Shown here: one piece after another, positions 46,788 to 57,342 of the stretch
Numbering within the stretch: the stretch's first letter is position 1
Layout: the number at the start of each line of letters is the position of its first letter
NCBI RefSeq assembly: GCF_008365375.1
Contig: NZ_QOKW01000002.1
Span: 1 to 64,000 of the forward strand
Length of the DNA stretch: 64,000 bases
Origin: Roseomonas genomospecies 6
GTDB lineage: Bacteria; Pseudomonadota; Alphaproteobacteria; Azospirillales; Azospirillaceae
Direction: 5' to 3'
Position numbers and translations under genes: made by a program
Notes under the pieces: model-generated
Told to the model about the DNA's origin: nothing
Databases searched by the model: none
Seen by the model: the letters and a program-made list of their open reading frames with translations, nothing else

Positions 46788-48269
46788 ATGGCCGACCGGA
46801 CTCCGAACGAGATCGAAGAGATCAAGGCGATCCTCGTCGCCCACCAGACCTGGTTGAAACGCCGCGGCGGGCGGCGCGCCGACCTCAGCTTCCGCGACCT
46901 GTCAAACCTCAAGCTCGACGGGGTGAACCTGAACGGCGCCAAGCTGGCCGGAGCCAATCTGGTCGGGGCGCGCCTCGTCCGGGCCGACCTTTCGCAGGCC
47001 GACCTGTTCGGCGCCGACATGGAGGGGACGAACCTGACGGCGGCGACGCTGATTGGGGTGGACCTGCGGGGCGCCAACCTGCACCGGGCCGTGCTGACCG
47101 ACGCCAACCTGCGCGGCGCCGACTTCCGCGCCGGATCGCTGATGAGCGGGGTGGAGGACAAGCCGCGCAGCGACGGCGTCACCCGCCTGACCGAAGCGAA
47201 GATGGAGCGCTCCATCCTGGCCGGCGCGAATTTCACGGGCTGCGACCTCAGCGGCGCGGACCTGAACGACGCCGACCTGACGGGCGCCGACATGACCGCC
47301 GCGGTTCTGGTCGGCGCCGATTTCTGGGGCGCCACGCTGAACGGCGTGACCTTCGACGGGACGACCATCGACGAAGCAACCTTGGACCGCAACTACCTGC
47401 CCGCCTCCCTTCCGGAAAACGCCATCGTCAAGCCGGCCTACAAATCCATGCCGTCGGCGGAATTCCTGGAGGCCGTCGCCGAGCATGAGCGCTGGGTGAA
47501 CAGCCAGGGCGCGGAGGGGCGCCATCTCGACCTCGACCTCGTGTCGGTGGTCGGGGCGGACCTGACGGGCCGCGTGCTGGCCGCCGCAAGGCTGCGCCGC
47601 TGCCGCCTGATGGGCGTGCGCCTGCGCAAGGCCAGCCTGGAGATGGCCGATCTCTCCTACACCGAACTGGTCGGAGCCGACCTGACGGAAGCCTGCCTGA
47701 ACGGCACCAACCTGCGCCGCGCCGGGCTCGCCCGCGCCGTGCTGGCGCGCGCCGACGCCCGCCCCGCCCGCCTGTCCGGCGACCGTCCCTGGCCGACCAA
47801 CTTCGACGGCGCCAACCTGACCGGAGCCGATCTGCGCGACGCCCGGATGGAGGACGCGGTGCTGCGCTCCGCCAAGCTGGCCGGGGCGAAGCTCGACGGC
47901 ACGGGAATCACCGTGGCGGAGGCCACCGCCCCACCGCCGCCGCCGGTGCCGGAGGAGCGGCGCGCGCAAAGGCGCTACGCCCACCCGAGCCTGATCGTCC
48001 GGACCGACCGCGGCGCCCATCCGACGCGCAACTGGTCCATCGGCGGCCTTTGCCTGCGCGTTCCGGACAACCTGTTCCACGAAGGCGAGACGATCGACGC
48101 GCGGCTGTCGATGGAAGGACGGGACGACGTCACGGCCAGCGCGCGGATGGTGGTGGTCAGCGAAGGCATCGGAAAGGGTCAGGTCTCCGTCCGCTTCCAC
48201 CAGTACAGCGACGATCTGAAGACGCTGCTGAAGACGGCCTTCCTGGAGCACCAGAAGCTGGAGGGTTAG
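46788..48269 (+). CDS. Pentapeptide-repeat protein fused to a C-terminal PilZ domain
   Basis: A 493-residue cytoplasmic protein. Two blocks of pentapeptide repeats, each preceded by an HxxW cap (H19xxW22 in AHQTWLKRRGGRRADL; H233xxW236 in EHERWVNSQGAEG), fill about 1-370. A proline hinge (APPPPPVPEE, about 380-390) leads to a PilZ-like domain: RxxxR at R391/R392-R395/R396, N415xSxxG420 (NWSIGG) and a closing segment GKGQVSVRFHQYS. PilZ domains with these motifs bind cyclic di-GMP. It may therefore be a c-di-GMP-controlled beta-helix adaptor; partner unknown. Start ATG 46788 gives the same cap-to-N-terminus layout as its relative at 15089; the ribosome site is weak. Confidence 0.85.
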   Translation: MADRTPNEIEEIKAILVAHQTWLKRRGGRRADLSFRDLSNLKLDGVNLNGAKLAGANLVGARLVRADLSQADLFGADMEGTNLTAATLIGVDLRGANLHRAVLTDANLRGADFRAGSLMSGVEDKPRSDGVTRLTEAKMERSILAGANFTGCDLSGADLNDADLTGADMTAAVLVGADFWGATLNGVTFDGTTIDEATLDRNYLPASLPENAIVKPAYKSMPSAEFLEAVAEHERWVNSQGAEGRHLDLDLVSVVGADLTGRVLAAARLRRCRLMGVRLRKASLEMADLSYTELVGADLTEACLNGTNLRRAGLARAVLARADARPARLSGDRPWPTNFDGANLTGADLRDARMEDAVLRSAKLAGAKLDGTGITVAEATAPPPPPVPEERRAQRRYAHPSLIVRTDRGAHPTRNWSIGGLCLRVPDNLFHEGETIDARLSMEGRDDVTASARMVVVSEGIGKGQVSVRFHQYSDDLKTLLKTAFLEHQKLEG

Positions 48270-48281
48270 CCAACCAATGCG

Positions 48282-48420
48282 CCCTCTCCCGCCCTGGGAG
48301 AGGGAGGGCCCCGCCGCACAGCGGCGGGAGGGTGAGGGTCGCACGCGGAGACCGCACCGATCCTCGCCGGCACCCTCACCCGCCCGCTGCGCGGGCACCC
48401 CCTCCCGGGACGGGAGAGGG
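48282..48420. repeat. Palindromic intergenic repeat (REP-like)
   Basis: Nested inverted repeats: outer arms CCCTCTCCCG (48282-48291) with CGGGAGAGGG (48411-48420), inner arms GGGTGAGGGT (48330-48339) with ACCCTCACCC (48372-48381), plus small hairpins such as CCCTCTCCCGCCCTGGGAGA. Elements with this CCCTCTCCC/GGGTGAGGGT composition are scattered through many GC-rich proteobacterial genomes. It fills the gap between two convergent genes and may help end transcription. Confidence 0.75.
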
Positions 48421-48442
48421 ATTTCATCGCCGCATCAGCCGC

Positions 48443-50119
<1,677 letters not shown>

Positions 50120-50242
50120 GCGCCGCTCCGACCCTTCTGCACAAAAAGGAAAATTTCAGGACGCCATCCGCGGCGCCACTTCGCTCGTCCAGGGTTTTAG
50201 CGCATAAGAACGCGGCATGAAACGGCGAAGGAGGGAGGCCGG

Positions 50243-50710
50243 GTGGTCGAGATTTATGTGGATGCCGACGCCTGCCCAGTAAAGTCCGAAATTTACCGGG
50301 TGGCCGGGCGCACCGGAACCAAGGTCTGGATCGTCAGCAACGGCCCGCTGCGCCTGCCCAACGAGTGCGTTTCGGAACTGGTCGTCGTGGGGTCGGAATT
50401 CGACGCCGCCGACAACTGGATCGCGGAGCACGCCACGGAGAGCGACGTCGTGGTGACCGCCGACATCCAGTTGGCCGACCGCTGCGTCAAAAAGCGCGCC
50501 GTGGTGATCGGCCCGACCGGACGCCCCTTCACGGAAGACAGCATCGGTTCCGCCATCGCCACCCGCGCGCTGATGCAGGATCTGCGCGACATGGGAGTCG
50601 TCAGCGGCGGCAACAAGCCGATGAGCCAGCAGGACAAGTCGAAGTTCCTGCAGACGCTCGATCAGGCGGTGCAGGCGCTGAAGGCCGGGCGCCGGCCCAA
50701 ATGGAAGTGA
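50243..50710 (+). CDS. yaiI: YaiI/YqxD family (DUF188) protein
   Basis: A 155-residue protein of the UPF0178 family, with a PIN-like fold and probable nuclease-like acidic pocket (IYVDADACPVKSEIYRVA; DVVVTADIQLADRC; DSIGSAIATRALMQDLRDMG). The function is not established experimentally. Start GTG 50243 is supported by a good GGAGGGAGG site. It is divergent from ettA and converges on the next gene with a 20-nt gap. Confidence 0.9.
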   Translation: MVEIYVDADACPVKSEIYRVAGRTGTKVWIVSNGPLRLPNECVSELVVVGSEFDAADNWIAEHATESDVVVTADIQLADRCVKKRAVVIGPTGRPFTEDSIGSAIATRALMQDLRDMGVVSGGNKPMSQQDKSKFLQTLDQAVQALKAGRRPKWK

Positions 50711-50730
50711 GCGTCAAGCGGAAGTGAGCG

Positions 50731-52044
50731 TCACTCCGGCAGCGCTCCGGCCTGACCGGCGGCGAAGGCCCGCGCCTGCCCGTAGGTGGCGATCCCCCGC
50801 TGCTCCAGCCGCTTCAGAAGCACTGCGGCCAGTTCCGCCTCCGTAAGGGCGGGTGTGAACGGTCCCATGCGACGGTCGGTGGCCAGGCCGAAGGCGGCGG
50901 CCAGCCGGTCCAGGCCGGCCCCTTCGAGAGCCGGATCGAACGCCGCCGCCAGCCACGCCAGATCGAGCGACGGCGGCGCGTCCGGCTCCGGCAGGCCGGC
51001 GTCCCGGCAGGCGCGGGCCAGCGCGCCGAGCGACGGTTCCACCCCCGCGCCGACCACGACGCAGCCGCGCAAAGCGTCGGCGATCACCGGCCAAGCCGTG
51101 GCGAAGGGGCGCGATCCCTCCACCATCGCCGCGGTCACGCCATGGGCAGCGGTTCCCTCGGGCGGGATGGGCGTGCCCGGATCGATGAACAGCTCCAGCG
51201 ACAGGCTGCGGAAGACCCGCGGCCCGGCCATGCGCACCGTGCCCACCGCCACGACGGGGCCATCCTCCAGCCGTCCGCCGGCGGTGGCGACCCACAGGCT
51301 GACCATCGGCAGGGCCGGCAACGGCTGCTCGTCGTCGAGATGGGCGGGCCGGGCATTGGGGCGCAGGACCAGCCGGTCGCCGGACAGCAGCGGCTGCGCG
51401 CCCCCCGCCTTGGCCGGAAAGACCAACGCGATCCCGGACTGAAGCCCCAGATCCTTCACCCGCACCGGCACTTCGCCCCCCTGGGCTCGGCGCAGCAGAG
51501 CGGAGACCATTTGCCCATCCTCGCGCGCCCGCTCGATGGCGCGGAACAGTTCAGGGCGCGACAGGTGGTCGTAGATGTCGGCCCCGGCCTCCAATCCCAG
51601 ATGGGAGGAGGCCGCGGGATTCAGCGAGTCGATCCGCCCGAAATCGTCGAGCACCACCACCGGCTCCTCCAGCGCGGCGATCACGCCGGCCAGCCGCTCT
51701 CCCGGACGGTGCTCCCCATGGCGGCCATGGCGCAGGGCCTCCGCCGCCGCGCGCGCGAGGTCGCCGGCCTCGTCATCCCTGGCATCGGCGGCGAGAGCGG
51801 CGGCGCTGCGCCCGCGCCACGCCGACAGGGCCTCGCGCAGCCGTCCCAGGTCGCGGAAATGGCGGTTCAACCGGGCGAAGGCGATCCACAAGGCCAGCAC
51901 GCCCAGCCCGACGGCGCCCATGTCCAGGAAGGAGCGTTCCGGGTCGGCGGCGGCGAGCCGCCCGACCTCCACCCCCAGGAAGGCGAACGCCATGCCCGCC
52001 ACCGCAAGGCCCAACACCGCCGAACGCCATGCCCCGCCCCGCAT
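50731..52044 (-). CDS. Membrane PAS protein with a degenerate DnaQ-type exonuclease domain
   Basis: A 437-residue protein: two membrane helices (about 8-27 and 38-56), a linker helix, a PAS-like domain (about 120-215, with VVVLDDFGRIDSLNPAASSH), then an exonuclease fold (about 245-437). The fold is recognisable from PIPPEGTAAHGVTAAMVEG, but its catalytic positions are changed. The first motif reads LWVATAGG (249-256) instead of FDTETTG, the second GAGVEPSL instead of AHNAxFD, and the third lacks the HxAxxD pattern. It is probably inactive as a nuclease. Intact paralogues of this membrane-PAS-exonuclease design exist in related bacteria. Start ATG 52044 has GGAGG upstream. Role unknown. Confidence 0.78.
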   Translation of the reverse strand: MRGGAWRSAVLGLAVAGMAFAFLGVEVGRLAAADPERSFLDMGAVGLGVLALWIAFARLNRHFRDLGRLREALSAWRGRSAAALAADARDDEAGDLARAAAEALRHGRHGEHRPGERLAGVIAALEEPVVVLDDFGRIDSLNPAASSHLGLEAGADIYDHLSRPELFRAIERAREDGQMVSALLRRAQGGEVPVRVKDLGLQSGIALVFPAKAGGAQPLLSGDRLVLRPNARPAHLDDEQPLPALPMVSLWVATAGGRLEDGPVVAVGTVRMAGPRVFRSLSLELFIDPGTPIPPEGTAAHGVTAAMVEGSRPFATAWPVIADALRGCVVVGAGVEPSLGALARACRDAGLPEPDAPPSLDLAWLAAAFDPALEGAGLDRLAAAFGLATDRRMGPFTPALTEAELAAVLLKRLEQRGIATYGQARAFAAGQAGALPE

Positions 52045-52144
52045 ATCGGGCCGCCTCCACACATCATCAGGAAGGCGCGACTGTAACGCCCCCGGGCGCC
52101 TCCGGAAAGGGAGCGGGCGGGCGTCCCCACCCGCTCCCCGATCG

Positions 52145-52816
52145 TCAATCCGCCGCGAAGCAGTAGAACAGCCCGGCCCCGCCGGTGCCCCGCAGGGCAT
52201 CCTGGCTGCAGCCGCCCCTCGTCATGTGGGAGCTGTTCCAGGATTTGGCGGGCGGGTCGTCGCTCAGCCCGATGCGGTCGTGGTGGCCGACCATGGCGGC
52301 GCCCTCCGTTCCGCTGCGGGTCCAGTTGCCACAGGTCCGGTCCTCCGCACCGGCGAAGGCCGTGCCGTCCGGCTGGCTGCCGGTCAGGATGTCGTGGGTG
52401 TTGGGGGTGTCGCCCCGGCCTTTGACCGTCTCGCCGGTTTCGGTCAGGCCGGTCTGCTTGGTCAGGGCGTTGGTGGTGTGCAGTTCCTCGACGGTCCGGG
52501 CGATCACCTCCCCCTTCGCGTTCTGCCACGGCCCGCTGCCGATGCGGTCGCGGGCGTTCACCGCGGGTTTGCCGTCCGCCGCCTGGGTGGACAGATAGGC
52601 CTTCCAGTCGCGGCTCCCCGCCCCGGCGGCCTGCGCCAGTTGGCGGCAATGGCGGTCCGCCCCCTCCAGCCCGCCAAGGTCCGCGCCCTTCCCCGGACCC
52701 ACGCTGGTGATGAAGAAGCTCATGCCCGCGGACCCGCCGGAGGTCTGCGCCAGGACCGGGACGGCCGGCAGCAGAATTCCCGCCGAAAGCACGGCCCCAA
52801 GGATGGTGCGGATCAT
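52145..52816 (-). CDS. Secreted lectin-like (endostatin-like fold) protein
   Basis: A 223-residue exported protein, signal peptide MIRTILGAVLSAGILLPAVP ending near VLAQT. The body resembles bacterial proteins often annotated as lectins with a C-type-lectin/endostatin-like fold: SFFITSVGPGKGADLGGLEG, then HCRQLAQAAG, then a Cys-rich end (DRTCGNWTRSG, WNSSHMTRGGCSQDAL, GLFYCFAAD). Four cysteines could make two disulfides. The ligand is unknown. Start ATG 52816 is fixed by the signal peptide. It is 100 nt upstream of the degenerate exonuclease gene on the same strand. Confidence 0.72.
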   Translation of the reverse strand: MIRTILGAVLSAGILLPAVPVLAQTSGGSAGMSFFITSVGPGKGADLGGLEGADRHCRQLAQAAGAGSRDWKAYLSTQAADGKPAVNARDRIGSGPWQNAKGEVIARTVEELHTTNALTKQTGLTETGETVKGRGDTPNTHDILTGSQPDGTAFAGAEDRTCGNWTRSGTEGAAMVGHHDRIGLSDDPPAKSWNSSHMTRGGCSQDALRGTGGAGLFYCFAAD

Positions 52817-53215
52817 GGAATGCCCTCCCCTGCATTGTCGTTGCGTCGATGGTGTTGCGTGGACGCAGGGGCGAAGGGCTTTATTCCCCTGCCCCTTCGG
52901 CGCATCGGTGCCCTGGGAGGCCAATCCATTCTTTTACCCTTCCGATGCGGCGCAGAAACCTTATGTTCCCGGTCGGCAACCGATCGCTCCACCCACCCAC
53001 GCTCTTTGATACGAATTTCGAACTATTTTATCACCACAAAGCCTTGAAGGTTATCCAAACTCAAAAGAGTAATAAGAATAAGTGCGGACAAATACACGCC
53101 GCCGTTATCATGTTTTTAAATATTGGAAGACTTAGGCGGACGCCGTTAATCGCTCGTTAAGTCAAATCCAGCATCTTTGATCTTGCATTCCCCCTCACAT
53201 TCTTCAGGTCCGGCG
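52817..53215. other. 399-nt gap with an AT-rich core
   Basis: The segment at about 53005-53160 is much richer in A+T than its surroundings (AACTATTTTATCACCACAAAG; AAAGAGTAATAAGAATAAG; ATGTTTTTAAATATTGG). No gene supported. It is the divergent promoter region for the lectin-like and TadG-like genes and could bind H-NS-type or nucleoid proteins. Confidence 0.45.
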
Positions 53216-53662
53216 ATGGTGATGGTCTACCACCCTTACGCGCTCCAGCATCGGCAGGAACGGCGCTCCGGGCGCAGGCTCCTTCTGGCGCTGATCGCCG
53301 CGCTCGGCCTGCCCTTGGCGGTGGGCGCCGGCTACACCATGGAGACGGTGCGCGGCTACGCCGTCCAGGCCCGTCTGGCGCAGGCCGTGGACGCGGCGGC
53401 GCTGGCCGGCGGGCGGGTCATGTTCGACGACCAGCGCGACGGCCACATCCGCACCTTCTTCGACAACGCTTTCTCCAAGAGCTTCCTGGGCGCCCACGCC
53501 GCGACCCTGAGGATCGAGGATGATTCGCGCAGCGGCGTGCTGACGGTCCATGGCCGGGCTACGGTGAAGGCTCTGTTCACCCGCGTCCTGGGCGGTTCCG
53601 ATCTGGTCGTGGAGGCGCAGTCGGTCGTCCGCCGCAACGTCCGTGGCAGCAAAGGGTCTTAA
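53216..53662 (+). CDS. Short TadG-like (Flp pilus assembly) membrane protein
   Basis: A 148-residue protein with one N-terminal membrane segment (RLLLALIAALGLPLAVGAGY, about 19-38) followed by the TadE/TadG-like helix YAVQARLAQAVDAAALAGGR, then a small extracytoplasmic domain (LTVHGRATVKALFTRVLGG). Full TadG proteins are much longer with a von Willebrand A domain; this one keeps only the N-terminal part. No other tad/cpa genes are nearby. Start ATG 53216; a second ATG two codons later is possible. Confidence 0.75.
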   Translation: MVMVYHPYALQHRQERRSGRRLLLALIAALGLPLAVGAGYTMETVRGYAVQARLAQAVDAAALAGGRVMFDDQRDGHIRTFFDNAFSKSFLGAHAATLRIEDDSRSGVLTVHGRATVKALFTRVLGGSDLVVEAQSVVRRNVRGSKGS

Positions 53663-53815
53663 GACCGTCGCGTGGGTGTCCATCCGCGGCGCCGGACGGG
53701 CACCCACAACGGCACCCACGACGGCGCCGCCCCCTGCCCCATTATTTTAAGGTATCGGGAAGGTTTGGGCTGATACCATGCGTGGCTTGGTCCCTCCACA
53801 ACCTTCCCTGCCCCC

Positions 53816-54280
53816 GTGTCCAGCATTCTGTCCCTTCCATCGCCGTCCAGCGCGCAGTCCCCTTCGGGGCTGAACCGCATCCGGCAGATGCTGGCCAGCG
53901 AGGCCATCGCGGTGCAGCCGATCCGGCGCGTGCCGGGGGAACAGGAGCGCCGGCGGTCCGACGACATCGCGGCCGCCGAGGACGCGCTGAAGAGCGGAAA
54001 GCGCGCAGAGCTTGGCGGGGCGGAGGGCAACCGCGCCGGGCGCGCCGGGTCCTCCGCAAGATTCTCGCTGGACGATGCGGAGGCCGCGGACGGGCCGGTG
54101 ACCGGCGCGTCTCCCCGCCTGTCCGCCACCCCCAACGCCGGCTTCATCGCGCAGAGCATCCATCAGGACGCGATGGGAAGCGGCCTGCACATCGAGCCCT
54201 GGTCGGCGGCCATCACGGCCTATCGGAAAGCCGACGCCGCGGCCTATGCGGCCGGTGCGTCGGCTGGGTTCTCGATCTGA
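53816..54280 (+). CDS. Hypothetical protein
   Basis: A 154-residue soluble protein, with a low-complexity, charged middle (EQERRRSDDIAAAEDAL) and a more ordered C terminus (NAGFIAQSIHQDAMGSG, EPWSAAITAYRKADAAA). Start is a GTG at 53816; the ribosome site is weak, so the start is tentative. The reading frame shows GC-rich third positions as expected for coding sequence here. It converges on bfr with a 22-nt gap. No family recognised. Confidence 0.55.
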   Translation: MSSILSLPSPSSAQSPSGLNRIRQMLASEAIAVQPIRRVPGEQERRRSDDIAAAEDALKSGKRAELGGAEGNRAGRAGSSARFSLDDAEAADGPVTGASPRLSATPNAGFIAQSIHQDAMGSGLHIEPWSAAITAYRKADAAAYAAGASAGFSI

Positions 54281-54302
54281 GAGACGATTCTTCCGCCGGC
54301 GA

Positions 54303-54785
54303 TTACGACGCGTCGTCGCCGTACATCTGCTCCTGCTGATAGGCCGTCAGGCCCACGCGCTGGATCAGGTCGAGCTGGGTTTCCAGCCAGTCGATGTGCT
54401 CTTCGGTCTCCTCCAGGATTTCCCGGAAGATCTCGCGGCTCTGAAAGTCGCGCACCGCGTCGCAGTCGGCGATGGCCTCCAGCAGGTTGCCGCGGTTGTG
54501 GCTCTCGATGCCGAGGTCGGCGGTGAACATCTCCGGCAGATCCTCGCCGATCTTCAGCTTGTGCAGGTCCTGAAGATTCGGAAGCCCCTCCAGGAAGAGG
54601 ATGCGTTCGATCAGCTTGTCGGCGTGCTTCATCTCGCCGATGGATTCCTCATAGACCGTACGCGCCAGACGGTGCAGGCCCCAGTTCTTCAACATGCGGG
54701 CGTGCAGGAAATACTGGTTGATGGCCGTCAGCTCGTTCGTCAGAATCGTGTTGAGGTGCCGGATGACCTTCGGATCACCTTTCAT
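54303..54785 (-). CDS. bfr: Bacterioferritin
   Basis: Haem-containing 24-mer that oxidises and stores iron. The 160-residue protein is the standard length, with diiron ligands E18, E51 and H54 and the haem-ligand M52 ([13 protein letters not shown]) at the E. coli numbering, and the second half-site in [19 protein letters not shown] stands close before ATG 54785. No Fur-like site was seen upstream. The Bfd-type ferredoxin that could release its iron is encoded at 20.4 kb. Confidence 0.96.
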   Translation of the reverse strand: MKGDPKVIRHLNTILTNELTAINQYFLHARMLKNWGLHRLARTVYEESIGEMKHADKLIERILFLEGLPNLQDLHKLKIGEDLPEMFTADLGIESHNRGNLLEAIADCDAVRDFQSREIFREILEETEEHIDWLETQLDLIQRVGLTAYQQEQMYGDDAS

Positions 54786-54887
54786 ATTCCCCTCCGTATT
54801 GAGTGGCCGCGCATCGTGGCGCGCGGCCTTCTGTTTTTCGCCCGACGACTGGGACCGAGTGTAAGCCAATACCGCGGGATGGCAATC

Positions 54888-54923
54888 AGCTTCAGGGCCA
54901 GCTTCCGGGCCAGCTTCAGGGCC
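54888..54923. repeat. Three 12-bp tandem repeats at the malQ 3' end
   Basis: AGCTTCAGGGCC, AGCTTCCGGGCC, AGCTTCAGGGCC in a row. The last unit covers the malQ stop codon (54916-54918), and all three contain or resemble in-phase stop sequence on the minus strand, so repeat-number changes would shift noncoding tail length only. Confidence 0.85.
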
Positions 54924-57105
54924 GCTCGCCGCGGACCGCCTCGGCCAGACGGCGCAAACCCTCGTCCTCGGCCATGGCCTCCACCGGCACGCCCAGGCGG
55001 CGGCGCCAGTTCGGATGCTGGTCCACGGTGCCCGGCAGGTTGGGTTGCTCCACCTCGCCCAGCGCATCCTCGATCTGCACCATGGCGATGCGCCCCGGCG
55101 ACCGGGCGAGATAGCGGTGCACCGCTTCCATCAACTCGCGCGAGAAGGGTTGGGAGCCCTCGTCGTTCGGGTAGATGGACGGGCGCAGCCCTTCGCGGGC
55201 CAAGGCTTGCAGCATCCGCCAGCGGTCCACCCCCCGGTCCCAGGCGTCCTTGTTCCGTGCGCCCTCGTCGGGATAGAGGTCCAGCCGCGCGCGCCAGTCC
55301 AGATCGCGGTTGGTCCAGAAGCCCTTGAAGGTGGCGAGGTCGTGGGTGGTCACCGTGACCATGGCCCCGGCGGGATACTCCTGCGGCGCCTTGAACCCGC
55401 CGTCCGCGCTGCGCTCGAAATACAGCACGCGGTAGCTGAGGATGCCGGCCCGCTCCAGCGCCGGGCGGAATCCTTCGGGAACGGTGCCCAGATCCTCCCC
55501 GATGACGATGCAGCGGTTGCGCCGGCTCTCCAGCGCGATGATCCGCAGCAGATCCTCGAACGGGTATTCGACATAGGCGCCGTCGCTGCCGTCCGCCGGA
55601 ATCCAGAACAGGTGCTGCAGCGCCATCACATGGTCGATGCGCAGCGCCCCGGCATGGCGCATGTTGGCCCGCAGCATGGCGATGAAGCTGCCGTAGGCCG
55701 ATTCGCGCAGGCCCACCGGCGACAGCGGGGCGAGGCCCCAATTCTGCCCCTTCATGTTGAACTGGTCCGGCGGCGCGCCGACATTGGCACCCTGCACCAG
55801 AATGTCCGACTCGCCCCAGGCCGCCGCCCCGCCGGGATGGGCCGCCACGGCCAGATCGCGGTAGAAGCCGATGGGCAGCCCCGCCCGGCGCGCGCGCTCC
55901 GCCGCCGTCCCCAACTGGCGGTCGGCCTCCCACTGGAGATACTCGAAGAAGTCCACCCGCTCGGCGTGCTCGGCGGCGAAGGCCTGGACCTCCGGGCTGT
56001 CCGGATTCTGGAAGGCCGGCGGCCAGCTCCGCCACATCCATTGGGACGGGTCGCGGCGGTAGAAATGCTCGTGCAGCGCCTCGAACACGGCGTGGCGGCG
56101 CAGCGGTTCGCCCATCTCCCGCCGGAACGCCTCGAACGCCTGCCGCCGCGCGTCGCTTTCGCCGAGCGCGCGGAAGGTGGTGTGGAGCGCCTCCAGAACC
56201 GGCATCTTCAGGGCGGAGACCGCGGGATAGTCCACCAGCTCCGTCGCCCGCGCGGCGGCCAGCCGTTGCCGGAACTCCTCCGAGGCGATGAGAGCCTGGG
56301 CCTGCGGCGTGGCGGACAGCTCCGGCACCCGCTCCACGTCGATGTAGAGGATGTTGAGGAAGGTCCGGCTGCTCGGCGAATAGGGGCCGATGTGGTTGGG
56401 GTCCGCCGGGAACAGGGCGTGCAGCGGGTTCAGCCCGACCAGCCCGGCCCCGAGTCCCGCCGCCGTCTCGGCGAAGCGCCCGAGATCGTCGAAATCGCCG
56501 ATGCCCCAATCGTCGCCGCTTTTCAGCGCGTAGAGCTGAAGGCCGATTCCCCAGGTCCGCCCGCCGGGCACCACCTCCTCCACCGTCAGGCAGCGCTGCG
56601 GCGCGACGATCAGCACCGTGCCGCCCTCCAGCGTTCCGCCCACGCCCTGGGGCCGGATCACCACCGACAGCCGGTGATAGCCGAGCGGCAGGGTCGGCGG
56701 CAGGCGGGTGGAGACCGTCCGCCGCTCGTAGGCTGCGCCGTCGAGCACCCGCTGATCGGCCACCGGCAGGTTGCCGACGCGCAGCGACGCGCGATGGGCA
56801 AGCCCGCCTTCCTCGGTCAGCGTCCAGGTCAGTTCGGCGTCCTCCAGCCCCGCCGGGACGGCCAGCGCGAGGCTGAGGGGAGCGCCCTCGTCGATCACCA
56901 GGACGGGGGGCAGCATGCGCCGCCACGCCCGGTCCTCCACCGCGCGCAGGCTGGCCGCCAGCTCCTCGCCCGTGCCGGCGGGATAGCCCATGGCGGCGGC
57001 CAGAGACCGCTTCGTCGCGTCGGAGGTCTCGCGCCGGTTGCCCCAGATGTCATGGTAGAAGGGCTCGATGCCAAGCCGTTCGGCAAGCCGGTCGAGATCG
57101 CTCAT
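54916..57105 (-). CDS. malQ: 4-alpha-glucanotransferase (amylomaltase)
   Basis: GH77 enzyme that moves alpha-1,4-glucan segments between chains and recycles maltodextrins released during glycogen remodelling. The 729-residue product has an N-terminal extension domain typical of proteobacterial MalQ, then the barrel with [14 protein letters not shown], nucleophile Asp in [10 protein letters not shown], acid/base Glu in [10 protein letters not shown] and [12 protein letters not shown]. Start ATG 57105 follows GGGGAA. It is last in the minus-strand glycogen cluster, 237 nt after the receiver-domain gene. Confidence 0.95.
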   Translation of the reverse strand: MSDLDRLAERLGIEPFYHDIWGNRRETSDATKRSLAAAMGYPAGTGEELAASLRAVEDRAWRRMLPPVLVIDEGAPLSLALAVPAGLEDAELTWTLTEEGGLAHRASLRVGNLPVADQRVLDGAAYERRTVSTRLPPTLPLGYHRLSVVIRPQGVGGTLEGGTVLIVAPQRCLTVEEVVPGGRTWGIGLQLYALKSGDDWGIGDFDDLGRFAETAAGLGAGLVGLNPLHALFPADPNHIGPYSPSSRTFLNILYIDVERVPELSATPQAQALIASEEFRQRLAAARATELVDYPAVSALKMPVLEALHTTFRALGESDARRQAFEAFRREMGEPLRRHAVFEALHEHFYRRDPSQWMWRSWPPAFQNPDSPEVQAFAAEHAERVDFFEYLQWEADRQLGTAAERARRAGLPIGFYRDLAVAAHPGGAAAWGESDILVQGANVGAPPDQFNMKGQNWGLAPLSPVGLRESAYGSFIAMLRANMRHAGALRIDHVMALQHLFWIPADGSDGAYVEYPFEDLLRIIALESRRNRCIVIGEDLGTVPEGFRPALERAGILSYRVLYFERSADGGFKAPQEYPAGAMVTVTTHDLATFKGFWTNRDLDWRARLDLYPDEGARNKDAWDRGVDRWRMLQALAREGLRPSIYPNDEGSQPFSRELMEAVHRYLARSPGRIAMVQIEDALGEVEQPNLPGTVDQHPNWRRRLGVPVEAMAEDEGLRRLAEAVRGERP

Positions 57106-57342
57106 TCAGGGTTCCCCGCGTTTATCGGTAGTGGCGTCTTGTTGGCGACTTGGTGGCGTCATTCTGGCGCGCAACGGCCCGCGCGCGAGCATTGCGCGTC
57201 GGACCGGTTCCGTCCAGCCCCGAACATTCGAATTTTCACATTCACCGCAACGCTTTCGCGAGCGGCAAGGGGGCAAGGGTGACAACACGCCGCAACCCTG
57301 GATGATCCGGCCCTCGCCTTCAGCGGCGCGCTGTTCGCCGGG

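Noticed and set aside
50731..52044. Calling this gene dnaQ (DNA polymerase III epsilon)
   Set aside because: It has membrane helices and a PAS domain and lacks the catalytic acidic residues.
55015..57282. A 755-codon plus-strand frame opposite malQ
   Set aside because: Mirror of malQ; low-information Arg/His-rich translation.
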